DNA of 64,000 nucleotides, from the NCBI RefSeq assembly GCF_000313935.1, contig NZ_AMSS01000043.1:186001-250000 (forward strand). The letters are read 5' to 3'. The translations under genes and the position numbers were made by a program. Positions 1-8,696 of the stretch are shown here, piece after piece. The notes beneath the pieces are model-generated. The model searched no databases, had not been told where the DNA came from, and was given only the letters and a program-made list of their open reading frames with translations. Within the stretch, counting starts at the first letter, position 1. Every line of letters begins with the position of its first letter. This DNA is from Acinetobacter sp. WC-141. Lineage in GTDB: Bacteria > Pseudomonadota > Gammaproteobacteria > Pseudomonadales > Moraxellaceae.

Positions 1-379
1 GTGTCTGAACCGTTTGTGTCGCATTTACCGCCTGCTTTTTACCCATATTCAATAAGGCTTTTTTCTTATTTTTTTTGAGTTGAATTTCTTGAGTAGTCGA
101 AAATAAATTCGCTTGCTTACACTCCATGATTAATTGCTTAATCTGCTGCAAACCTTCTTCAAATGAATAGTTTTTGGTCACATCCTGAGTAGTGTGGTGA
201 TATAGCGCGGAAAGCTGTTTTTGACCATGTAACTCTACAACACGGAAAGTGATTTTTTCCAACTGTTCCAACTCCCCCTTGTACTGGCTCAAGATCAAAC
301 GCTCAAAAGTTTGTTGATCAAGCATTTGCTTAATTTCATGGAAGAATTGTTGCTCTTGCTCAAAGGAAAAAACCGACAC
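1..379 (-). CDS. Partial gene, probable SAM-dependent methyltransferase N-terminal region
   Basis: An open leftward frame runs off the window edge, so only about 126 N-terminal residues are visible. The likely start is GTG at 379 (MSVFSFEQEQ), with AGG about 7 bases upstream. The visible part is hydrophilic and rich in Gln, Glu and Lys; it has no signal peptide and no catalytic motif. From memory, this N-terminus resembles an Acinetobacter protein with a SAM-methyltransferase domain further downstream, but that domain is outside the window. The function is therefore tentative; the coding call is firmer. Confidence 0.5.
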   Translation of the reverse strand, partial: MSVFSFEQEQQFFHEIKQMLDQQTFERLILSQYKGELEQLEKITFRVVELHGQKQLSALYHHTTQDVTKNYSFEEGLQQIKQLIMECKQANLFSTTQEIQLKKNKKKALLNMGKKQAVNATQTVQT

Positions 380-506
380 GGATATACCTAAAAATGAAGA
401 CTCATATAGAATAGAAGTTTAAAGGGTCTAGGATTAAAAATAAAATAACTTTACGACTGTTTTGTATTTCTATACATTCGTATTTTTAATCAAAAAAATT
501 AAACTT

Positions 507-1148
507 ATGAGTAAATCTGTACTGGAAACTTACGATCCTAAAGAGGAATTATTTAACGCCTACAGCCATGGTGCTGGTGTGGTTATGGCAGTTGTTGCTT
601 CTATCTTTTTAATTATGAAGGGATCTTATCTTCCAACTGCTCAGTGGGTTGGTTTATGGGTATACTCATTTAGTCTCATTTTAGTTTTCACTAGCTCTAC
701 ACTCTATCACTTTGCTCAAACACAAAATCTACGTTACTGGTATAAGAAGCTTGACCATACAGCCATTTATTATTTAATTGCAGGAACATATACCCCTTTC
801 TTAAGCATCGCGATTCCTACTACAAAAGCTCATTATCTGCTAATTGCACTATGGAGCATTGCTGCAATTGGTACACTTTTCAAGTTAGTTTTTATTCATC
901 GCTTTCAAAAAATTTCTTTGCTCGCTTATATTTTAATGGGATGGCTTGCCGTTTTTGTAATGGACGATATGCGCACCTATTTAAGTAAAGATGCATTGAT
1001 TTTCTTGATCATTGGTGGATTAGCTTATACGGTTGGAGCATTGTTTTACGCGTTAAAAAAGGTAAGATATACCCATGCGATCTGGCACATTTTTGTGCTT
1101 TTAGGTGCAGGAGCACATTTCCTTGCTATCTATTGGTACATAGTTTAG
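507..1148 (+). CDS. Hemolysin III / PAQR-family membrane protein (YqfA-like)
   Basis: A predicted inner-membrane protein of 213 residues with about seven hydrophobic segments. Conserved PAQR/HlyIII features are an N-terminal AYSHGAG, a SSTLYH segment, DHTAIYYLIAGTYTP in the middle, and a C-terminal HAIWHIFVLLGAGAHF pair of histidines; these histidines bind metal in related proteins. The name hemolysin III comes from a Bacillus member, and the physiological role in Gram-negative bacteria is unclear, possibly membrane lipid homeostasis. An upstream ATG at 462 would add 15 residues, but the family usually starts near MSKSVLETY. No strong Shine-Dalgarno is seen at either start. Confidence 0.85.
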   Translation: MSKSVLETYDPKEELFNAYSHGAGVVMAVVASIFLIMKGSYLPTAQWVGLWVYSFSLILVFTSSTLYHFAQTQNLRYWYKKLDHTAIYYLIAGTYTPFLSIAIPTTKAHYLLIALWSIAAIGTLFKLVFIHRFQKISLLAYILMGWLAVFVMDDMRTYLSKDALIFLIIGGLAYTVGALFYALKKVRYTHAIWHIFVLLGAGAHFLAIYWYIV

Positions 1149-1207
1149 TTCATTTTTCACTCTTATTCAGTGATCCTGAAAGAGTCATGGATGATGTTCT
1201 TTCACGC

Positions 1208-1243
1208 TATTCTTTTAGAAAAATACGTCTTTAAAAAGAATAG
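1208..1243 (+). other. Hairpin in the leader of the MHS transporter gene
   Basis: A 10-base perfect inverted repeat (CTATTCTTTT at 1208-1217 and AAAAGAATAG at 1234-1243) lies 38 bases before the transporter start. No T-run follows it, so it is not an obvious terminator. It may be an mRNA leader structure or chance in AT-rich DNA. Confidence 0.3.
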
Positions 1244-1281
1244 TAAATCAAAAATAAATTTTAACTGATATAAGGTCTTAT

Positions 1282-2592
1282 ATGGAGTCAACCTCTGCGA
1301 CTGCTGCTCCGGCGGTAGCCACTAATTCGAAAACACGGGTTCTGTTTGCAAGCTTAGTCGGTACAACTATTGAGTTCTTCGACTTTTATATCTATGCAAC
1401 GGCTGCCGTTATTATTTTTCCTCACCTGTTTTTCCCTGCTAGTAGTGGCAGTGCCGCAGTCTTACAATCTTTAGCAACCTTCGCAATTGCCTTTATTGCC
1501 CGCCCCATCGGTGCAGCAATATTCGGACATTTAGGTGACCGTATTGGTCGTAAAGCCACATTGGTTGCAGCTTTACTGACCATGGGTATTTCAACCGTCT
1601 GTATTGGTTTACTTCCAACCTATGCACACATCGGGATTTTTGCCCCCTTACTATTGGCCGTATGTCGTTTAGGACAAGGTCTAGGCTTAGGTGGTGAATG
1701 GAGTGGAGCCGTATTACTCGCGACCGAAAATGCCCCAGAAGGGAAAAGAGCATGGTATGGCATGTTCCCACAGCTCGGCGCTCCAATTGGTTTTATTTTA
1801 GCAACTGGTTCATTTTTATTATTGAGTGCGACTATTCCTGAGCAAGCCTTCATGCAATGGGGCTGGCGTATTCCCTTTATTGCAAGTGCTGTATTAGTGA
1901 TTGTGGGCTTATATATCCGTTTAAAGCTCCATGAGACGCCAGCATTCCAAAAAGTTTTGGATAAGCAAAAAGAAGTAAATATTCCATTTAAAGAAGTCTT
2001 AACCAAACACACAGGCAAACTTATTCTGGGCACAGTTGCCGCAATCTGTACTTTTGTCGTGTTCTATCTTACTACCGTATTTGCCTTAAACTGGGGAACC
2101 ACAAAGCTTGGCTATGCGCGTGGTGAGTTCTTAGAACTTCAACTCTTTGCCACCCTTTGCTTTGCTGCATTCATACCTTTATCAGCTATTTTTGCAGAAA
2201 AATTTGGCCGTAAAACAACTTCAATTGGCGTCTGTATTGCAGCTGCGATTTTCGGTTTGTTCTTCTCTAGCATGTTAGAGTCTGGAAATACCTTAATCGT
2301 ATTCCTTTTCTTATGTACTGGCTTGGCAATTATGGGATTGACTTATGGTCCAATTGGTACAGTTCTTTCTGAACTTTTCCCAACTTCAGTGCGTTATACA
2401 GGTTCAGCATTAACGTTTAACTTGGCTGGTATTTTTGGTGCGTCATTTGCGCCCCTTATTGCCACTAAGCTTGCTGAAACTTATGGTTTATATGCGGTTG
2501 GTTATTATCTTACCGCGGCATCCCTTTTATCACTCATCGCGTTCTTACTCATTCGTGAAACAAAAAATGATGATGTGAATAATCAGATCTAA
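1282..2592 (+). CDS. MFS transporter, metabolite:H+ symporter (MHS) family
   Basis: A 436-residue inner-membrane symporter with about 12 hydrophobic segments. The MHS signature is clear: GTTIEFFDFYIYATAA in the first helix, the MFS loop motif GHLGDRIGRK after helix 2, RLGQGLGLGGEWSGA in helix 4, and a second EKFGRK loop in the C-terminal half. The family imports organic acids, shikimate, proline/betaine and related solutes with protons; the substrate cannot be read from sequence. The start is supported by AAGG six bases upstream. The gene stands alone between its leader and a strong terminator at 2612. Confidence 0.9.
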   Translation: MESTSATAAPAVATNSKTRVLFASLVGTTIEFFDFYIYATAAVIIFPHLFFPASSGSAAVLQSLATFAIAFIARPIGAAIFGHLGDRIGRKATLVAALLTMGISTVCIGLLPTYAHIGIFAPLLLAVCRLGQGLGLGGEWSGAVLLATENAPEGKRAWYGMFPQLGAPIGFILATGSFLLLSATIPEQAFMQWGWRIPFIASAVLVIVGLYIRLKLHETPAFQKVLDKQKEVNIPFKEVLTKHTGKLILGTVAAICTFVVFYLTTVFALNWGTTKLGYARGEFLELQLFATLCFAAFIPLSAIFAEKFGRKTTSIGVCIAAAIFGLFFSSMLESGNTLIVFLFLCTGLAIMGLTYGPIGTVLSELFPTSVRYTGSALTFNLAGIFGASFAPLIATKLAETYGLYAVGYYLTAASLLSLIAFLLIRETKNDDVNNQI

Positions 2593-2611
2593 AAATTAGA
2601 AATTCTTATAT

Positions 2612-2646
2612 AAAAAAAGCCGGTTCATGATTGACCGGCTTTTTTT
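2612..2646. terminator. Bidirectional intrinsic terminator between convergent genes
   Basis: The inverted repeat AGCCGGT...ACCGGCT is flanked by seven A on the left and about seven T on the right. It can therefore terminate the rightward MHS transporter gene and the leftward small exported-protein gene. Confidence 0.9.
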
Positions 2647-2659
2647 ATAAATATATGAC

Positions 2660-3103
2660 TTAATTTATTGATGCTGGATTCGAAGGTGCAATGCTATTCG
2701 TTACAGCGGGAGCTGTTAAATTGCTTGCTGCAACAGCAGCTGGTCCGGCAACAGCAGCTTCACCAATGAGTGCCACTTTTGCTTTTTCTTGGCTCTTCGC
2801 AGATAAAGCAGGATTAGTTGCCACAATGCGATTAATATTTGCTGAATTTGCTGGAGCAATCGCTGTAGTTTGTAAAATAATTGGGCGATTACCTGTATTA
2901 CCCAACGTATAGCGAATGCCTGTACGCGGACTAATCACTGTTGTATTTTCTTGCTTCACTACAGCCTGAGCCGAAGTTGGCCCTTTTGCTGCCAGTACTT
3001 TATCAACCGTTGTCGTTTGAGGGGCTGAAGTTGCTTCTGCTGCGAAAACAAAACTAGGCACAGCAAGAACAGTTAAAAATAAAGGTTGTAATAATTTTTT
3101 CAT
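2660..3103 (-). CDS. Small exported protein of unknown function
   Basis: A 147-residue protein starting MKKLLQPLFLTVLAVPSFVFAAE, a typical Sec signal peptide with likely cleavage after VFA. The mature part is low in complexity, rich in Ala, Val, Thr and Pro, has no cysteine and shows no recognised domain. A segment around ISPRTGIRYTLGNTGNRP is the only part that looks folded. The start at 3103 is preferred because GGAAAG lies just upstream and the signal peptide begins there; an upstream ATG at 3121 would add six residues. The gene is monocistronic between two terminators. I do not recognise the family. Confidence 0.65.
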   Translation of the reverse strand: MKKLLQPLFLTVLAVPSFVFAAEATSAPQTTTVDKVLAAKGPTSAQAVVKQENTTVISPRTGIRYTLGNTGNRPIILQTTAIAPANSANINRIVATNPALSAKSQEKAKVALIGEAAVAGPAAVAASNLTAPAVTNSIAPSNPASIN

Positions 3104-3191
3104 TGTCTTTCCAACATACACTCTGGATGAGAAGTAAATAGCATTTAATGCTTAAAACTGCAAACATTATTCACAGGCTTACTACAAACAT

Positions 3192-3223
3192 AAAAAAAGC
3201 AGAACAATTGTTCTGCTTTTTTT
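3192..3223 (-). terminator. Intrinsic terminator of secA
   Basis: The stem AGCAGAAC/GTTCTGCT with a 4-base AATT loop is flanked by A and T runs. It lies 12 bases beyond the secA stop and could act in both directions. Confidence 0.85.
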
Positions 3224-3234
3224 CGTAAGGCAGA

Positions 3235-5955
3235 TTAGATCTTACCGTGACATTGTTTATATTTTAGGCCAGATCCACATGGGCATGGCGCATTGCGACT
3301 TTCTGGAACAGGGAAAGCTTGCTGATCATCAGACTCGTTCATGGTTTCTTGAGAAAGTGTAACTTCTCCAGTTAAACCATCTACATCATCATGTTCAAAA
3401 GAAAGCTTCATCGATTCAGCTTGCTGCTGCTGTTGAGCTTCCATTTCTGCAAGTTCTTCTGGTGTTGGGATATGTACGCGAGACAGATCAGTCACAACAT
3501 CAGTTTTAATAATACCCAGCATATTTACAAACAGGTTGAAAGCTTCCTTCTTGTATTCCTGTTCAGGATTCTTTTGCGCATAGCCACGTAAGTGAATACC
3601 TTGACGCAAATAATCCATTGCCGCTAAGTGATCTTTCCAATGACGATCAAGAGAGTTTAAAACGAAGTGACGTTCAAGCATTGCTGCTGATTCATCACCC
3701 ATTTGAGCGCGGCGTTGACGATAGCGCTCAATCACTTCATCACTGATTCGCTCAACTAAACCTTCTTCATCTAGACGGCGATCTTGATCTAACCATTCTT
3801 GAATTGGTAACTCAATACCTAAATCAATACGTAAAGCGTTTTCTAAACCTTCAACATCCCACTGGTCATGAATCGACTCTGGCGGAATAAAGTTAGCAAT
3901 CACGCCTTTCATCACTTCATGATGCATTTCTTCAACGTATTCTTTTAAAGTATTTTCCGCTAACACTTCATCACGTTGTGAATAAATGATCTTACGTTGT
4001 TCATTATTCACATCATCGTATTTCAATAAGTTTTTACGAATATCAAAGTTACGCGCTTCAACTTTACGCTGAGCGTTCTCAATTGAACGACTCACCATTT
4101 TATGTTCAATCGCTTCGTCTTCTTTTAAACCCATTGCGCGCATCATTCCAACGACACGGTCACCTGCGAAAATACGCATAAGGTCATCTTCAAGAGACAA
4201 ATAGAAACGAGAAACACCAGGGTCACCCTGACGGCCCGCACGACCACGTAACTGGTTATCAATACGACGTGATTCATGGCGTTCAGAACCAATGATGTGC
4301 AAACCACCTGCTTGCAATACATCTTCGTGGTCTTGTTCCCATTGTGCTTTCAGACGTGCTTCATCTTCAGCAGTAGGGTTTTCAAGCTTGGCAAGTTTCG
4401 CCTTCCAGTTACCACCCAAGATAATGTCAGTACCACGACCAGCCATGTTCGTTGCAATCGTTACTGCATTCGGGCTACCTGCCTGAGCAATAATGTCAGC
4501 TTCACGCTCATGTTGCTTTGCATTCAAAACTTCGTGGTGAATACCAGCCTGCATTAACTTAGAAGATAGAATTTCACTGGCTTCAATGGTTGCTGTACCG
4601 ATCAGAATCGGAGCAACACCCTGCTGACGAATATTCATAATTTCTTGAATAATCGCATTGTATTTACCGTTACGGTTTAAATAAATTAAATCGTTTTGGT
4701 CGTTACGGATCATTGGACGGTGAGTTGGAATAATCACAACGTCAAGGCCATAAATTTCTTTCATTTCCGCAGCTTCAGTATCAGCAGTACCTGTCATACC
4801 TGAAAGCTTTTTATATAGACGGAAGTAATTCTGGAATGTTGTGGTCGCTAAAGTCTGGTTTTCAGGTTGAATTTCCAAACCTTCTTTCGCTTCAACTGCT
4901 TGATGCAAACCTTCTGACCAACGACGACCTGGCATTGTACGACCAGTATGTTCATCAACAATCACGACTTCACCATCGTGAATAATATAGTGAACATCGC
5001 GCTGGAATAAGAAATGTGCACGAATAGCGGCAGATACATGGTGAACAAGGCTTAGATTCGTTGCTGAATATAAGCTTTCACCTTCGGCCAACAACCCCAT
5101 CTGAATGAGTTCTTGTTCAACAGTTTCATAACCAATTTCGGTCATTTCAACTGAACGCTGCTTTTCGTCAATCCAGAAATGCCCACCATCTACCACTTTT
5201 TCTTCTTTTTGCGGATGTAATTTAGGGGGAATTGTATTAATTGCAGCATACAGATGCGAAGAGTCTTCACTTTGACCAGAAATAATTAATGGTGTACGTG
5301 CTTCGTCAATCAAGATTGAGTCAACTTCATCGATAATGGCATAGTGCAAGCCACGTTGTTTCTTTTCTGCTAAAGAAAACACCATGTTGTCACGTAAGTA
5401 GTCAAAACCGAATTCGTTATTGGTACCATACGTAATATCAGCAAGATAAGCTTCCGCTTTTTCAGACGGGCCTTGCATTGAATAGATCGTACCAATCGAT
5501 AAACCCAAAAATTCAAATAATGGGCGGTTCAACTCAGCATCACGTTGTGCCAAATAATCGTTCACAGTAATCACATGAACGCCTTCGCCACTTAATGCGT
5601 TTAAATAACACGCCAAAGTACCCATCAGGGTTTTACCTTCACCGGTACGCATTTCGGCAATTTTACCTTCATGTAAGGTAATACCACCAATAAGCTGAAC
5701 GTCATAGTGACGCATGCCCATTACACGCTTGGCTGCTTCACGACAAACTGCAAACGCTTCTGGAAGTAATTTATCTAAACTTTCGCCATTATTATAACGT
5801 TGTTTGAATTCTGGAGTTTTTGCAGATAAGTCTGCATCGCTTAAAGCTGATATCGTCGGCTCGAGCGCATTGATTTGCTCAACAATTTTGCGCATGCGTT
5901 TGAGTTCGCGCTCATTTTTTGTACCGAAGATACCTCCGATCAGACTTGCCAACAT
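3235..5955 (-). CDS. secA: SecA, preprotein translocase ATPase
   Basis: A 906-residue motor that drives unfolded preproteins through SecYEG by ATP hydrolysis. The N-terminus [19 protein letters not shown] is canonical. Walker A is MRTGEGKT (about residues 102-109) and DEAD motif II is [15 protein letters not shown]. The second nucleotide-binding fold carries GTDIILGG and [15 protein letters not shown]-terminal [13 protein letters not shown] zinc motif for SecB/phospholipid contact is intact after a Gln-rich linker. An upstream start at 5985 would add ten residues; ATG 5955 fits the known length and has TAGAGAG upstream. The gene is transcribed alone, with secDF-yajC lying elsewhere in this window. 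Confidence 0.98.
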   Translation of the reverse strand: MLASLIGGIFGTKNERELKRMRKIVEQINALEPTISALSDADLSAKTPEFKQRYNNGESLDKLLPEAFAVCREAAKRVMGMRHYDVQLIGGITLHEGKIAEMRTGEGKTLMGTLACYLNALSGEGVHVITVNDYLAQRDAELNRPLFEFLGLSIGTIYSMQGPSEKAEAYLADITYGTNNEFGFDYLRDNMVFSLAEKKQRGLHYAIIDEVDSILIDEARTPLIISGQSEDSSHLYAAINTIPPKLHPQKEEKVVDGGHFWIDEKQRSVEMTEIGYETVEQELIQMGLLAEGESLYSATNLSLVHHVSAAIRAHFLFQRDVHYIIHDGEVVIVDEHTGRTMPGRRWSEGLHQAVEAKEGLEIQPENQTLATTTFQNYFRLYKKLSGMTGTADTEAAEMKEIYGLDVVIIPTHRPMIRNDQNDLIYLNRNGKYNAIIQEIMNIRQQGVAPILIGTATIEASEILSSKLMQAGIHHEVLNAKQHEREADIIAQAGSPNAVTIATNMAGRGTDIILGGNWKAKLAKLENPTAEDEARLKAQWEQDHEDVLQAGGLHIIGSERHESRRIDNQLRGRAGRQGDPGVSRFYLSLEDDLMRIFAGDRVVGMMRAMGLKEDEAIEHKMVSRSIENAQRKVEARNFDIRKNLLKYDDVNNEQRKIIYSQRDEVLAENTLKEYVEEMHHEVMKGVIANFIPPESIHDQWDVEGLENALRIDLGIELPIQEWLDQDRRLDEEGLVERISDEVIERYRQRRAQMGDESAAMLERHFVLNSLDRHWKDHLAAMDYLRQGIHLRGYAQKNPEQEYKKEAFNLFVNMLGIIKTDVVTDLSRVHIPTPEELAEMEAQQQQQAESMKLSFEHDDVDGLTGEVTLSQETMNESDDQQAFPVPESRNAPCPCGSGLKYKQCHGKI

Positions 5956-6362
5956 GGATAAACTCTCTAAATCTTGCTTGGTCAAATGAATAAACTTTTT
6001 CTCAGTCGTTTATTATGGTGCCAGAAATTTGAAGTACAAGGGGTTTGCACAAAACCCCTAAAAAAAATCTGATAGTTAGACGAATGGTTTTATCATTCCT
6101 CTAGTCCCCCGTAATGTGCCTTGCACCTAAAAACGTAACATTAGCGCTCATCTATTACGCATAACTTCCGAGAAATCTAATTTAGCAAATTTACCTTAAA
6201 GTTACATTGATTAAGCATATAAAATAGTGAGTTTTAGTCATATATATTTACACTTATATAAAAAGTTCATAATAAAATACAAAAACAATAATTTTAATCA
6301 TAAAGTAAATGCTGCATATTCATTAGAACACATAACAAATTATGAGCAATTAAGGAACGACC
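5956..6362. other. Divergent intergenic region between secA and the peroxiredoxin gene
   Basis: About 400 bases without a convincing gene. It must hold the promoters for secA (leftward) and the peroxiredoxin gene (rightward). Visible structures are a perfect 8-base inverted repeat (AGGGGTTT/AAACCCCT, 6039-6059) and a smaller GAATG/CATTC hairpin at 6081-6097, both in the likely secA leader. A TATAAAAT stretch near 6218 could be a -10 element for the peroxiredoxin gene, but I cannot pair it with a good -35. No SecM-like regulatory ORF is seen. Confidence 0.5.
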
Positions 6363-7004
6363 ATGACACTACGATTAGGAGACACTGCCCCCGATTTTCA
6401 ACAAGAATCGAGCGAAGGCACTATTCATTTTTATGATTTTCTAGGAGATAGTTGGGGAATCTTATTTTCACATCCAGCCGACTATACGCCAGTATGTACA
6501 ACAGAGTTAGGCTACACAGCAAAATTAAAAGATGAATTTGAAAAACGTAATGTTAAAGCGATCGCACTGTCAGTAGATGATGTAGAGTCTCATAAGGGTT
6601 GGATCAACGACATTAACGAAACACAAAATACAACTGTAAACTTTCCAATCATTGCAGATAAAGATCGTAAAGTATCTGAGCTATATGATTTCATCCATCC
6701 TAACGCCAGTGAAACGCTCACCGTTCGTTCTTTAGTGATTATCGACCCAAATAAAAAAGTTCGTTTAATTATTACCTACCCTGCTTCAACAGGTCGAAAT
6801 TTTAATGAAGTCTTACGTGTTGTTGACTCATTACAATTAACCGATAAGCATAAAGTCGCTACACCAGCGAACTGGCAACAAGGCGAAGATGTAGTTATTG
6901 TGCCTTCACTTAAAGATGAAGAAGAAATTAAACAACGTTTCCCTAAAGGTTATACAGCGGTTAAGCCTTATCTACGCTTAACGCCACAGCCTGAGCAAGA
7001 TTAA
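6363..7004 (+). CDS. 1-Cys peroxiredoxin (Prx6-type)
   Basis: A cytosolic peroxidase of 213 residues that reduces hydrogen peroxide and organic hydroperoxides. The thioredoxin-fold domain has the active-site segment HPADYTPVCTTE with the peroxidatic cysteine at residue 45. The Prx6-type C-terminal dimerisation domain follows (PANWQQGEDVVIVPSL, then FPKGY). No second conserved resolving cysteine is present, which fits the 1-Cys class. The start is well supported by AAGGAA seven bases upstream. The gene appears monocistronic, with a small hairpin directly over its stop codon. Confidence 0.93.
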   Translation: MTLRLGDTAPDFQQESSEGTIHFYDFLGDSWGILFSHPADYTPVCTTELGYTAKLKDEFEKRNVKAIALSVDDVESHKGWINDINETQNTTVNFPIIADKDRKVSELYDFIHPNASETLTVRSLVIIDPNKKVRLIITYPASTGRNFNEVLRVVDSLQLTDKHKVATPANWQQGEDVVIVPSLKDEEEIKQRFPKGYTAVKPYLRLTPQPEQD

Positions 7005-7025
7005 AGCTTTTAAAAAGGCTTTAAT
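7000..7025 (+). other. Hairpin overlapping the peroxiredoxin stop codon
   Basis: A perfect 8-base inverted repeat, ATTAAAGC and GCTTTAAT, spans the stop codon and the next 20 bases. No T-run follows, so it may protect the 3' end of the mRNA rather than terminate transcription. Confidence 0.35.
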
Positions 7026-7030
7026 TGAAG

Positions 7031-7135
7031 CGCAAGACAAGCGAAGCGCGTAGGCAAGCATTCGAAAAGTTGGCTACGAGATAAACGAAGCGCGTAGGCA
7101 AACATCAGAAAATTTCAAATAAGCCAAGCGCGTAG
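7031..7135 (+). repeat. Short imperfect tandem repeats with core GAAGCGCGTAGGCAA
   Basis: The core GAAGCGCGTAGGCAA occurs at 7043 and again 45 bases later at 7088, each followed by a CAT-containing A-rich stretch. A degenerate third copy (CCAAGCGCGTAG) lies near 7124. A related GAAGCGCAAGACAA precedes the first copy. The stretch is GC-richer than its surroundings and has no good reading frame. It looks like a degenerate intergenic repeat family; I cannot name it. Confidence 0.55.
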
Positions 7136-7172
7136 TAAATCTTAAGCAAAATAAGTAAATATCCCACCCTTG

Positions 7173-7203
7173 AAAAGTCATCCAACGCGATGGCTTTTTA
7201 TTT
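7173..7203 (+). terminator. Intrinsic terminator after the peroxiredoxin region
   Basis: The stem AGTCATC/GATGGCT (one G-T pair) is followed by TTTTTATTT and lies downstream of the repeat stretch. It is the first plausible terminator after the peroxiredoxin gene. Confidence 0.6.
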
Positions 7204-7279
7204 ATGTATTGAATACACATGGTTTTTACTGTTCAGATCAGTTATAACTCGAAGCGATTCGGTATAAAAAATAAAAATC

Positions 7280-8092
7280 ATGATCTATAAAATTCATCAT
7301 TTAAAGTGTGGCAGCATGTGCCCAGTTTGCGCTCCACTCTTTGGTCAAAAAGGTTTCCGGGCTGAAGTCATCTGTCACTGTCTTCTGGTTGAAACTGATC
7401 GGGGTCTAGTGCTTATCGATACAGGTTTTGGCTTACAAGATTACTTACATATGAAACAACGCCTAGGCACATTAGTTAAACGTTTAGGCAAAATTGAGCC
7501 TAACCTTGAGTTTAGTGCCATTCAGCAAATCCAAAAGCTCGGGTTTAATCCGAAGGATGTACAGCACATCTTTGTCACTCATCTTGATTTTGATCATGCA
7601 GGTGGAATTTCAGATTTTCCACATGCCACTGTGCATGTTTTAGCAGCAGAATATAACGCAGCTCAACTTCCAAATTTTAAGGGCAAACTTCGTTATAGAA
7701 CTAATCAATATAAAGACCATCGCTACTGGAACTTTGTTGAATATCAGCATGGTGAAGCATGGTTTAACCTCGAAAAAGTAAAAGGCTTTCCTCAGTTTCA
7801 TGATGAAATTTTAATGGTGCCTCTATTAGGGCATTCAGCCGGCCATTGTGGAATTGCGATAAAACAACAAAATCAATGGTTATTATTTTGTGGGGATGCC
7901 TACTACTCTCACCTAGAGCTAAACCCTAAAAATAAATTAAGATCACTCAGTCTGCTGGAAAAAACATTTGCAGAGGATAATGAGAAACGCCTTGTTAATC
8001 TCAAATGCTTACAGCATTTAGCTCAACATGAGCCAACGATTGAAATAATTTGTGCTCATGATCCTTATGAGCTTAACCGGTATCAAAAATGA
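7280..8092 (+). CDS. Metallo-beta-lactamase-fold hydrolase (lactonase-like)
   Basis: A 270-residue cytosolic protein with the complete MBL zinc site. THLDFDHAGG gives the HxDxDH motif at residues 101-106, the third histidine lies in LLGHSAGH (about 185-189), the bridging aspartate is in FCGDAYYS (206), and a C-terminal histidine is in CAHDP. The order and spacing resemble N-acyl-homoserine lactonase-type and related ester hydrolases, but the substrate cannot be fixed from sequence. The N-terminus has three cysteines in CGSMCPVC, which may add a metal or redox site. Its stop overlaps the next start by four bases, so the two are probably co-translated. Confidence 0.82.
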   Translation: MIYKIHHLKCGSMCPVCAPLFGQKGFRAEVICHCLLVETDRGLVLIDTGFGLQDYLHMKQRLGTLVKRLGKIEPNLEFSAIQQIQKLGFNPKDVQHIFVTHLDFDHAGGISDFPHATVHVLAAEYNAAQLPNFKGKLRYRTNQYKDHRYWNFVEYQHGEAWFNLEKVKGFPQFHDEILMVPLLGHSAGHCGIAIKQQNQWLLFCGDAYYSHLELNPKNKLRSLSLLEKTFAEDNEKRLVNLKCLQHLAQHEPTIEIICAHDPYELNRYQK

Positions 8093-8667
8093 AAAAATTA
8101 ACGCTCATCACACTGCTCATCTGTATAAATTTACAGGGATGTATGCAGCATGAAAATATTGCACATGAGCATCGACCACAAGAATGGGGCACTATAGTCG
8201 CGCAGACTCATAATTTTTATCAAATTAGTAATGATGTTTTTCGCAGTGAACAACCCGATGCAGCGATGATTCCTGAGTTAAAACGTAATCGAATTGGAAC
8301 TATTATTAATTTAAGAGCTAAAGATGCAGATACTTTAGTTTTTAAAAATGAAAACTTTAATCTTGTGCATATTCCTATCAATACATGGGCTATTGACCGA
8401 CAAGACTTATTAGAAGTCATGCAACAAATTAAGATTGCAAAACAGAATAATCAACGTGTCTTATTGCACTGCTACCATGGTTCAGACCGTACAGGAGCTA
8501 GTGTTGCGATGTATCGAATTATTTTTGAGAATTGGGCAATTGATGATGCGATTAAAGAAATGAAACAAGGGGGTTATGGTTATCATATTATTTGGAAGAA
8601 CATTGACCGTTTATTTACACCTGAAAATGTAAGATGGATTCAACAGCAACTGTCGAATCCATCTTAA
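8089..8667 (+). CDS. Lipoprotein dual-specificity / tyrosine phosphatase
   Basis: A 192-residue protein beginning with a lipoprotein signal peptide; the lipobox LQGC puts the lipidated cysteine at residue 18. The catalytic P-loop is HCYHGSDRTG, giving the HCx5R motif with Cys128 and Arg134. Asp103 in TWAIDRQ could be the general acid. This fits cysteine-dependent dual-specificity or tyrosine phosphatases acting on the envelope side of the inner or outer membrane. The substrate is unknown; phosphoinositide-like, phosphosugar or phosphoprotein targets are all possible. ATGA overlap with the upstream MBL-fold gene suggests a shared pathway. Confidence 0.82.
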   Translation: MKKLTLITLLICINLQGCMQHENIAHEHRPQEWGTIVAQTHNFYQISNDVFRSEQPDAAMIPELKRNRIGTIINLRAKDADTLVFKNENFNLVHIPINTWAIDRQDLLEVMQQIKIAKQNNQRVLLHCYHGSDRTGASVAMYRIIFENWAIDDAIKEMKQGGYGYHIIWKNIDRLFTPENVRWIQQQLSNPS

Positions 8668-8696
8668 TAATTTTTTGAGTGTAAACTTTGATTTGA

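Noticed and set aside
6039..6059. AGGGGTTT/AAACCCCT hairpin as a terminator
   Set aside because: On the plus strand it is followed by A residues; on the minus strand the T-run comes before the stem. It is only a leader structure.
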